Positions 7,683 to 14,682 of a stretch of DNA of 29,605 nt are shown here, piece by piece. The stretch covers positions 1-29,605 of the forward strand of contig VSNY01000023.1 of NCBI GenBank assembly GCA_009774535.1, written 5' to 3'. The first letter of the stretch is position 1, and every line of letters starts with the position of its first letter. This DNA is from Lachnospiraceae bacterium. Lineage in GTDB: Bacteria > Bacillota > Clostridia > Lachnospirales > Lachnospiraceae. The notes beneath the pieces were generated by a model, which had not been told where the DNA came from, searched no databases, and saw only the letters and a program-made list of their open reading frames with translations. Both the position numbers and the translations under genes were made by a program.

Positions 7683-8568
7683 TATGAGAAAACAGTATAT
7701 TTTAACAACAGATCAGTTGTCTGACGCAGATGAAAGGGTGATTACACTCTTAGGCGAAATTGGCGTTTTCAGCTTTCGTAATATCACACAAAAGCATAAG
7801 AACCAGGTTCAAAATCTGGGTATTATGGAGCCAGCATCGATTGGGATTGCTGCTGGGCTGGCGAAAGAAGGATTCATACCGTTTTTTCATACGATTGCAC
7901 CATTTATTGTAGAAAGAGCCTATGAGCAGTTAAAAGTTGATTTTGGCTATCAGTGTTTATGCGGCAACTTTGTCAGTGTGGGAGCTTCTTATGATGACGG
8001 CGGGTTAGGATCGACGCATTACTGTCCGGCAGACGTACCGGCATTGATGCACATTCCAAATATGCAGATTGTAGTTCCTGGTACTGCCAAAGAAACAGAC
8101 CAGCTTATTTGCAGTTCTTATGATAATGGATATCCAACGTATTATCGGCTTAGTACAGCATGTAATCGTGAGTCGTATTATGAAGGATTTGGGAAAGCAG
8201 TTGTGATAAAAAAGGGAATAAAAGCTACGGTTGTAGCTGTAGGGCCATTATTGGAGCCAGTTCTTGAAGCAGTGCGGGATTTGGATGTTACTGTACTTTA
8301 TTATACAACTGTAACGCCATTTGACAAGGAATGTCTGTGTGAGAATTGTGCCAGCCGTAAAGTGTTGCTGTGTGAGCCTTACTATTACGGAGCGCTGACA
8401 ACAGAGATTATGACAGCGTTACAGGGAGCGGTTATGATGGATTTTGTTGGGGTTGATCATAAGTTTATTACAACATATGGCTCAAAGGAACAGATTGACA
8501 AGGATCAGGGGATTTCTCCGTGTGAGATTGCTGCTAAATTGCGTGTTTTATTAGACAGACCATTGTAA
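7672..8568 (+). CDS. Transketolase C-terminal (pyrimidine-binding) subunit, pair A
   Basis: A 298-residue partner of the upstream gene, carrying the Pyr and C-terminal domains. E53 in LGIMEPASIGIAAGLA is the catalytic glutamate that activates ThDP. The HTIAPFIVERAYEQLK segment is the transketolase signature around the second ThDP contact, and GSTHYCPADV matches the substrate-channel loop. ATG 7672 is preferred because GGAGG at 7658-7662 stands 9 bp ahead; this start overlaps the N-subunit by 11 bp. It shares extended similarity with the protein at 13768, including DLDVTVLYYTT, so the two pairs are paralogues. Confidence 0.9.
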   Translation: METNMRKQYILTTDQLSDADERVITLLGEIGVFSFRNITQKHKNQVQNLGIMEPASIGIAAGLAKEGFIPFFHTIAPFIVERAYEQLKVDFGYQCLCGNFVSVGASYDDGGLGSTHYCPADVPALMHIPNMQIVVPGTAKETDQLICSSYDNGYPTYYRLSTACNRESYYEGFGKAVVIKKGIKATVVAVGPLLEPVLEAVRDLDVTVLYYTTVTPFDKECLCENCASRKVLLCEPYYYGALTTEIMTALQGAVMMDFVGVDHKFITTYGSKEQIDKDQGISPCEIAAKLRVLLDRPL

Positions 8569-8601
8569 AAAATTAGGATAGACGATGCAAGAAGGTCGGT
8601 T

Positions 8602-9162
8602 TTGGTACATGAAGAAATGGAAGACAAGCAGATGATGGAAGATGTACAAAGTTTAAAGAAGCAGTTGAGAAAAAATTTATTTAAGACTTATCAGGGATGG
8701 ATGGAGTGGGTAAAAATTAAGAGAAAGCTTACTCCGAAAACAGCAGTTATATTTTTGCCGCAAGATCATACGAAGGATAATTATTATGCCCTGTTATATT
8801 TGGATAAATTTTTGGAAAAACATCAGTACGAAAATGCATGGATTCTGACAAGCGATCCCGTAGTGGTGAAAGTTTCGGGATTATTTTCTGAAAATATCTC
8901 AAAGGTAGTATATATTTCAGAAAAAGCAAAAAGTAATATCTTGCAGTTTGCGTGTTTATATCATTTTGATCCCCGGTTTTATATCGCATCTCTGACAGTT
9001 CCATATGGCAGACATGCAGACCGGCTGATTGGTATTAATCAGATTTCCTATGCAGAGATTTTTTCAGTTGGGGTCTATCAGATGGATAAATTTTATCAGG
9101 TGAAAGGACCAAAATATATAGGTAATGATGAAGAGATAAAAAAATTCTTAAATCAGGTATAA
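8602..9162 (+). CDS. Unrecognised 186-residue protein upstream of the fused glycosyltransferase
   Basis: I do not recognise the family. No signal peptide or membrane segment is apparent, so it is probably cytoplasmic. A basic, helical N-terminus (about 1-45) is followed by an alternating hydrophobic pattern (AVIFLPQD, WILTSDPVVVKV, VVYISEKA, FYIASLTV) suggestive of half of a Rossmann-like glycosyltransferase domain, perhaps related to the N-terminal part of the next protein. The start may be TTG 8602 (GAAGG at 8591-8595, 6 bp ahead) or ATG 8617, which has only a poor site. It is separated from the next gene by 5 bp and is very AT-rich like it, which suggests that the two arrived and work together. 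Function unknown. Confidence 0.7.
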   Translation: MVHEEMEDKQMMEDVQSLKKQLRKNLFKTYQGWMEWVKIKRKLTPKTAVIFLPQDHTKDNYYALLYLDKFLEKHQYENAWILTSDPVVVKVSGLFSENISKVVYISEKAKSNILQFACLYHFDPRFYIASLTVPYGRHADRLIGINQISYAEIFSVGVYQMDKFYQVKGPKYIGNDEEIKKFLNQV

Positions 9163-9167
9163 ATCTA

Positions 9168-11423
9168 ATGTATAAAATAAAAGAAAAAATTAGGGAATTT
9201 GCAAAAAAAATAACGCCTTTACGCATAGCGGTGATTTATTACAGGCATGTAAAAAAAGGATTGGATCAATATATCCGAATAAAAGAAAATAATGGTTGGG
9301 AATGGCCAATTATTTCTTGCGCGCCAAGAGGAACAGGTGATTTTTACTTAATGGGATTATTTTTTCCGGAATGGTTAAAACAAAATGAAGTCAGCAGATG
9401 TACGATTATCTCCTGTGGCAAAGCTGAAAAGAGGGTTTTGTCTCTTTGGCCGCAGCTGCTTACCTGTTGCAAGACCGAACTTATTACGTGGGAAGAGTAT
9501 TGTGATCTGATGCATTTCAAATTGTTTTTACAAAAGAAAAACTTTGATATTCATGTGTTTCATCATATTGCGGAATTTAGTGGTGAATATATTAACTGGC
9601 TTTGGATTACCTGGGATCTGATGGGATATAAGAATTTGTCGCAGACAGATTTTTATCTAAATTATGGTTATTGTCTGCCACAGAATACAAAAAAATCTCT
9701 GCCTTATTTTTCTGATAAAACAGCTTTGGCAAAAGCAATTTTTGATAAGTATGATTTGCAACCGCATAAAACAATTCTGCTGTCTCCTTATTCCACGGGT
9801 AATACACAACTGCCGGCAGAGTTTAATTGGTCACGTATGGTAGATTTATTTATAGATGCAGGTTATACAGTGTGTACCAATTGTTTTGGTGATGAACAAC
9901 CTATATTTAATACAATAAAGGTTGAAATTGCCTATGATCAATTAGTGCCGTTTTTGGATATGGCAGGATATTGTATTGGAATCCGAAGCGGTTTTATGGA
10001 TATTATCAGTTCATCAAAGTGTAAAACATTTATTATTCATACCTTTTATGCGAATCATTGGCCGAATGGTAACTCACTTGCTTATACAGGAGTGAAAAAT
10101 ATGAATCTGAACGATCATGTGTTTGAATATCAGTTGCTGCCTAATAACGAAAATGCGTTAAAAATACAATATTTGATTTTAAAAGAGTTTCATATTGTTC
10201 ATTCATATAAAAAGTATAAAAGACAAAAAATCGTAAAGATCAAATATGTGGATGTGCCACCAGATTTCGATCAGGAAAGGCACTGGATTACTCGCACATT
10301 GAGAAACCGTTATGTGGTGATCTTTTCAGAAGTACCAGATTTTTTATTTTATAGTGTTTTTGGAATGAACTATAAAAAATATGAACATTGTGTAAAGATT
10401 TTTTTTACTGGAGAGGATGAAATACCTAATTTTAATGAATGCGACTATGCGATGTGTCATGATCTTTTAGAATTTGGTGACCGTTATATACGTGCAGACG
10501 TAGGAGAACGATACGGAGATAATATTGGAGACATTAATCCAGATTGGATCAAAGTGGGATTTACGAAAAAAGGTTGGATCAATAGCAGCCTGATTGATAT
10601 TACACCATCCATTCAGGATAGATCCGCTGTTTCTGAAAAATTGTGTAACCGTAGATTTTGTAATTTTGTATATTCTAATGACGTTTTTGGAGAAGGCGCA
10701 GTTTTGAGGAAAGAATTTTGCCAGCAATTGATGAAATATAGGCGTGTGGATTGTCCTGGCAGGATACTTCATAATATGTCGAATAAGGAATTACCATTGC
10801 GTTGGATAAAAAAAGACGGACGTGACAGTATCAATGAGAATTGGGTAATTGATAAATTGCAGTTTATCAGCAAATATAAATTTACAATTGCATTTGAAAA
10901 TGTATCAATGGATGGGCATACTACAGAAAAGCTTATACATCCTTTATATGCATATTCTGTCCCGATTTATTGGGGAAATCCTGCAGTTGCACATGACTTT
11001 AATCCAAAAGCCTTTATCAATTGCAATGATTATGACAATGATTTTAAGGCAATTATCAGCAGAGTTAAGGAACTTGACAAAAATCCGGATAAGTATTTAG
11101 AGATGCTCAGGCAGCCGCCTATGCGATCTGACTTTGATTATGGTGTTGAACAAAAGGCAAGAGAATTTTTATATAAAATAATTGAAAAAGGTAATCGCCC
11201 ATTTGCAAAATGTCAGCTTGCGTTTACGGCTCCTAATATAACCAGAAATTGTGAAAAGAATGTAGAAGCCAGTATGGCGGAATTAGATAAAATTAAAAAT
11301 TCCAATTCCTGGCGTGTGATGAAACGAATCCACAAATTTGCAGAATCACCAACAGGAACATTACCAAGAAAACTGTTTGTATTTATTATAAATACATATA
11401 GAAAAATCAGATATGGTTTATAA
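9168..11423 (+). CDS. Two-domain glycosyltransferase: GT9-like N-domain plus GT10 (alpha-fucosyltransferase-like) domain
   Basis: A 751-residue protein. Residues about 40-340 resemble heptosyltransferase/GT9 folds (APRGTGDFYLMGLFFPEWL near the start, then LLSPYSTGNTQLP and a wpxxxw-like stretch); this assignment is tentative. Residues about 375-665 are clearly GT10: FTIAFENVSMDGHTTEKL followed by SVPIYWGNP at about 570-604 is the alpha-1,3/4-fucosyltransferase donor-site signature. GT10 enzymes use GDP-beta-L-fucose, so a GDP-L-colitose product of the genes at 2862-6030 would be a natural donor. The tail carries KIKNSNSWRVMKR, a variant of the SxSWR motif common at bacterial glycosyltransferase C-termini. 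The ribosome site is weak (CAGGT). The gene is strikingly AT-rich compared with the ends of the window. Confidence 0.85.
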   Translation: MYKIKEKIREFAKKITPLRIAVIYYRHVKKGLDQYIRIKENNGWEWPIISCAPRGTGDFYLMGLFFPEWLKQNEVSRCTIISCGKAEKRVLSLWPQLLTCCKTELITWEEYCDLMHFKLFLQKKNFDIHVFHHIAEFSGEYINWLWITWDLMGYKNLSQTDFYLNYGYCLPQNTKKSLPYFSDKTALAKAIFDKYDLQPHKTILLSPYSTGNTQLPAEFNWSRMVDLFIDAGYTVCTNCFGDEQPIFNTIKVEIAYDQLVPFLDMAGYCIGIRSGFMDIISSSKCKTFIIHTFYANHWPNGNSLAYTGVKNMNLNDHVFEYQLLPNNENALKIQYLILKEFHIVHSYKKYKRQKIVKIKYVDVPPDFDQERHWITRTLRNRYVVIFSEVPDFLFYSVFGMNYKKYEHCVKIFFTGEDEIPNFNECDYAMCHDLLEFGDRYIRADVGERYGDNIGDINPDWIKVGFTKKGWINSSLIDITPSIQDRSAVSEKLCNRRFCNFVYSNDVFGEGAVLRKEFCQQLMKYRRVDCPGRILHNMSNKELPLRWIKKDGRDSINENWVIDKLQFISKYKFTIAFENVSMDGHTTEKLIHPLYAYSVPIYWGNPAVAHDFNPKAFINCNDYDNDFKAIISRVKELDKNPDKYLEMLRQPPMRSDFDYGVEQKAREFLYKIIEKGNRPFAKCQLAFTAPNITRNCEKNVEASMAELDKIKNSNSWRVMKRIHKFAESPTGTLPRKLFVFIINTYRKIRYGL

Positions 11424-11436
11424 CAATGGAGGATAA

Positions 11437-12438
11437 ATGAAACGACACATTTTAGACTGCACATTGCGGGATGGCGGATATGTTAATAATTGGGAATTTG
11501 ATGCCGCTGCTGCAGGCAGGATTATGGATCATCTGTATCAGAGCGGTGTACGCTGTATCGAAATCGGCATTATGGGAAAAGGAGGTCAGAAAGGGAAAAG
11601 TACAAAATTTGCTTCTTTTGATGATATGGAGCCGTTGCTCAAAAATAAAAAAAACGACTGCCGTTATGCAGTTATGCTTACACAGGCAGATGCGCATCTG
11701 TTTGACATTCCAGTCAGAAGTCCGTATACCGTTGATATAATCAGAATTGCTTTTTTTCCAAAAGAATGGAAGGAAGCTTTGAAAAATGGCGCGCAGCTGA
11801 TCCAAAAAGGATATGAAGTTTTTTTGCAGCCGATGGCAACTTTTCTATATACGGAAAGTGAACTGGAAATATTGTTACAGCAGGTGAATCGGATTATGCC
11901 GAAGGCAGTTTATTTGGTAGACAGTTTTAGTAATTTGTATCCTAAAGATATAAGAACAATGACAGACCATATGCTTGCCTGTCTGGATGAATCCATTGAT
12001 TTTGGGTTTCATGCACATAACAATATACAGATGGCTTTTGCAAATGTGATGGAATTTTTTGATACGGAAACTATAAGAGATCTTTATGCAGATGGCAGTA
12101 TATTTGGGATGGGGAGAGGCGCTGGAAATGTACCAGTTGAATTAATTATGGAATATTTGAACCGGAATGGTGATGCATATAAGATTCAACCAGTTCTTTT
12201 GGCATATCAGGAGGAACTAAAGCCTGTTTATCAAAAATATCCTTGGGGATATGATCATTCTTATTATTTATCTGCGAGTAAAGGTATGAATTCTGTATAT
12301 AGCTGGTATTTTATGAATCATGGAATTCGGGATATTTTAAAACTGGATGGTTTATTGGACTGCATAAAAGAGGAAGATAAATATACGCTTGTAAGAAATC
12401 AAGCGGATAAGATTTTAGATGCAGTACGAAAGGAGTAA
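11437..12438 (+). CDS. DRE-TIM metallolyase, 4-hydroxy-2-oxovalerate aldolase-like
   Basis: A 333-residue HMGL-like TIM barrel. DCTLRDGG (7-14) is the metal/substrate motif with R11 and D12, and HAHNN at about 192-196 supplies the metal-binding His pair. GMGRGAGNVP is the conserved loop near the end of the barrel. DmpG-type aldolases split or form 4-hydroxy-2-oxo acids using pyruvate enolate and an aldehyde. The catalytic His that follows LRDG in DmpG (H21, from memory) is Tyr15 here, so the substrate or direction may differ. Proteins of this type occur in other polysaccharide loci without known function. It sits 6 bp upstream of transketolase pair B. GGAGG precedes the ATG by four bases. Confidence 0.8.
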   Translation: MKRHILDCTLRDGGYVNNWEFDAAAAGRIMDHLYQSGVRCIEIGIMGKGGQKGKSTKFASFDDMEPLLKNKKNDCRYAVMLTQADAHLFDIPVRSPYTVDIIRIAFFPKEWKEALKNGAQLIQKGYEVFLQPMATFLYTESELEILLQQVNRIMPKAVYLVDSFSNLYPKDIRTMTDHMLACLDESIDFGFHAHNNIQMAFANVMEFFDTETIRDLYADGSIFGMGRGAGNVPVELIMEYLNRNGDAYKIQPVLLAYQEELKPVYQKYPWGYDHSYYLSASKGMNSVYSWYFMNHGIRDILKLDGLLDCIKEEDKYTLVRNQADKILDAVRKE

Positions 12439-12443
12439 TACAA

Positions 12444-13235
12444 TTGACAAAGGCAGCAGAACAATTACGGATTTCCATTTTAAAAACCGCTTGTTATGGC
12501 AGAGATGCAAATTTGCAGAGCATTTTTTCATCTGTTGAGATCCTTCGTGTTTTATATGACAGGATTTTAGCGGTTACGCCAGAGATAGTGAATTCTCCTG
12601 ATCGGGATTATTTTATATTAAGCAAGGGACAGTCAACGATGGGATTGCTGGCTTTGCTGGCTGAAAAAGGATTTTTTCCAACAGAAGAATTAAAAACAGC
12701 CTGTCAGTATGATTCCAGAATTAGTATGCAGGCTGACCGTACGAAAGTACCGGGGATTGAGATATCTGCAGGGAGCCTGGGACATGGTTTTCCGATTGCG
12801 GCTGGAATTGCTTTTTCTTGTAAGAAACAACACCGGAAAAATCAGATATATGTGTTAGCAGGCGATGGGGAAATGAATGAGGGTACCATGTGGGAAGCAT
12901 TACTTTTCGCAGCAAGTGAGAAATTGGATAACCTTACATTGATTATTGATGATAATGACTCGATCTCAGAAATGTTGCATATAGGCAATTTAAGGTGTAA
13001 GCTTGAGACTTTTGGTTTTGATACAGTTATTACAGACGGGCATTGTGAAGATTCGCTGTATGCTGCACTTACAAGGCCGCATCGGGATATGCCAAGAGCT
13101 GTAATTGCGAAAACAATGCGCGGATATGGTTCTGACATAATGATGAATGACAGATCCTGGTTCCACCGGGCACCAGATCACGATGAACTGGAAAAATTAT
13201 GTGAGGATGTGAGAAATTTTGGAGCGAAAAAATAA
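12444..13235 (+). CDS. Transketolase N-terminal subunit, pair B, with three active-site His replaced
   Basis: A 263-residue paralogue of the protein at 6888. ThDP/Mg ligands are intact: GDG at 140-142 and N171 (GDGEMNEG ... IIDDN). Aligned without gaps to pair A, three histidines that contact the substrate in transketolases are changed: H26 to N23 (RDANLQS), H66 to Q63 (SKGQST) and H99 to Q96 (SMQAD). H114 of GSLGHG and the terminal FHRAP His are kept. The enzyme therefore probably still forms ThDP carbanions but should recognise its donor or acceptor differently from a normal transketolase. Translation starts at TTG 12444 behind AAAGGAG. It overlaps the Nudix gene. Confidence 0.88.
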   Translation: MTKAAEQLRISILKTACYGRDANLQSIFSSVEILRVLYDRILAVTPEIVNSPDRDYFILSKGQSTMGLLALLAEKGFFPTEELKTACQYDSRISMQADRTKVPGIEISAGSLGHGFPIAAGIAFSCKKQHRKNQIYVLAGDGEMNEGTMWEALLFAASEKLDNLTLIIDDNDSISEMLHIGNLRCKLETFGFDTVITDGHCEDSLYAALTRPHRDMPRAVIAKTMRGYGSDIMMNDRSWFHRAPDHDELEKLCEDVRNFGAKK

Positions 13236-13767
13236 TCCATATGATGTTATTGACAGTAACAAATATGAGATTGGAAGAGTTACTGTAGTACAGGAGCATT
13301 TTTTAATTGATGGCCGCATTTATCCGTATACTTATGTGAATCATAGAGACGGTGTCTGCATCATACCGGTTTATAACGATCAAGTAGTGATTATCGATCA
13401 GTATCGGCATGCACTGGATCAGTGGCTGCTGGAATTTCCTGCCGGTGCGGTGGATGATGGGGAAACATCATTAGAAGCTGCAAAGCGGGAATTGCTGGAA
13501 GAAACCGGATTTTTAGCAGATGAATGGATGTATATGGGAAATTATTATATGAATGAGGGGATATCATCTGCAAAGTGTGATTTATATTTTGCAAGATGCA
13601 GCAAAAGAGAAGAAGTACGGCCGGATCAGACAGAACAAATAAAAACGATGCTCGTAAGTTTTAAAGAATTTGAAATGATGATTGAAAAAAATGAATTTAA
13701 ACTTTTGATTGGTTTGGTAGGATGGATGCAGGCAAAGAAGAGAAATTATGTGCAGGGGATAGAGTAA
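13219..13767 (+). CDS. Nudix hydrolase (ADP-ribose/nucleotide-sugar pyrophosphatase type)
   Basis: A 182-residue Nudix protein with a perfect Nudix box at residues 76-98: G76 x5 E82 x7 R90-E-L-x-E-E-x-G-F98. The upstream EFPAGAV and QYRHALDQW segments fit the ADP-ribose pyrophosphatase/GDP-mannose hydrolase subgroup, which cleaves NDP-sugars to NMP and sugar phosphate. It lies between the two halves of transketolase pair B, overlapping the first by 17 bp and abutting the second, so it is very likely part of the same pathway; it may hydrolyse an activated sugar made by a neighbour or remove a dead-end product. The start appears to be TTG 13219; the ribosome site is poor, and translation may be coupled to the upstream gene. 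Confidence 0.85.
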   Translation: MERKNNPYDVIDSNKYEIGRVTVVQEHFLIDGRIYPYTYVNHRDGVCIIPVYNDQVVIIDQYRHALDQWLLEFPAGAVDDGETSLEAAKRELLEETGFLADEWMYMGNYYMNEGISSAKCDLYFARCSKREEVRPDQTEQIKTMLVSFKEFEMMIEKNEFKLLIGLVGWMQAKKRNYVQGIE

Positions 13768-14655
13768 ATGAGAGCGTCAATGAAAAAAAGTGTGTCAAAA
13801 ATGATAGAACATCACTGCAATACCATACTGTTGCTGATAGATATTGGTGCAGCAGGATTTCGTGATTTTAGCAGGCAGCATCCGGATCAGGTGAAAAATA
13901 TAGGAATTTTTGAATCCGGAACAATTGGTATTGCGGCAGGTATGGCTATGACAGGCATTGTGCCTACGGTATATGGAATTTCGCCGTTTATTGTACAGCG
14001 GGCACTGGAGCAGTTAAAATTAGACTTTATCTATCAAAAAGCAGGCGGCAATTTTATTACGACAGGAGCTTCATATGACTTTTCTGCATTGGGATATTCT
14101 CATTATTGCCCAGAAGATATTTTAACATTAAAGACACTACCGGGAATGGAGATCTTGGTGCCTGGAACGCCAAAACAGTTTGAAATATTGTTTGAGTCCT
14201 GTTGTATGAACGGCAGAGCGTCTTATTTTCGTATGACAGATCATTGTAATCATACAGATGTGGATGTTGAATTTGGAAAAGCAGCTGTGTTAAAACAGGG
14301 AAAAGAAGCCGTTGTAATTACATTTGCAGAAATGTTGGATGTAACCATTCAGGCATGCCTGGATCTGGATGTGACGGTTTTGTATTATACAACGGCGGAA
14401 CCCTTTGATTATGTAACACTTAGAAATATGTTGGTATGTCCTAAGATATTTGTTTCTCAGCCATTTTATACAGGAACGTTTTATACAGATCTTATACGTG
14501 CCGCTGATGGAATGCGTATTGCGATTGATGGCATCGGGGTTCCCCTGGAAGTGATGCGTTCTTATGGAACAAAAGAAGAAAAAGATATGCATCTCGGTTT
14601 TACCGCTTCTGTGATCAGACAGAAGATTCAAAGCTTCCTTGACAGACCGGCATGA
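13768..14655 (+). CDS. Transketolase C-terminal subunit, pair B
   Basis: A 295-residue partner of the protein at 12444, although a Nudix gene separates them. The catalytic Glu is kept (E49 in IGIFESGTIGIAAGMA), as are the PFIVQRALEQLK and YSHYCPEDI segments. The overall resemblance to the pair-A C-subunit is strong, including DLDVTVLYYTT. In the ThDP-pocket loop the pair-A DDGGLGSTHY becomes DFSALGYSHY, another likely specificity change. The start is ATG 13768 directly after the Nudix stop (TAAATG); ATG 13780 is an alternative. A cytoplasmic heterotetramer with the 12444 product is expected. Confidence 0.88.
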   Translation: MRASMKKSVSKMIEHHCNTILLLIDIGAAGFRDFSRQHPDQVKNIGIFESGTIGIAAGMAMTGIVPTVYGISPFIVQRALEQLKLDFIYQKAGGNFITTGASYDFSALGYSHYCPEDILTLKTLPGMEILVPGTPKQFEILFESCCMNGRASYFRMTDHCNHTDVDVEFGKAAVLKQGKEAVVITFAEMLDVTIQACLDLDVTVLYYTTAEPFDYVTLRNMLVCPKIFVSQPFYTGTFYTDLIRAADGMRIAIDGIGVPLEVMRSYGTKEEKDMHLGFTASVIRQKIQSFLDRPA

Positions 14656-14682
14656 TTATATTTATGGAGGAAACACACGAAT

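Noticed and set aside
6888..8568. Pair A as a housekeeping transketolase or DXP synthase
   Set aside because: The two-gene split form, its location within the polysaccharide operon and the second paralogous pair argue for a dedicated pathway; DXS-specific features are not seen.
9203..9210. Run of eight A near the start of the GT9/GT10 gene (another A8 at about 11647)
   Set aside because: A-runs of this length are expected in such AT-rich sequence, and no out-of-frame start with a good ribosome site precedes them, unlike the G9 tract.
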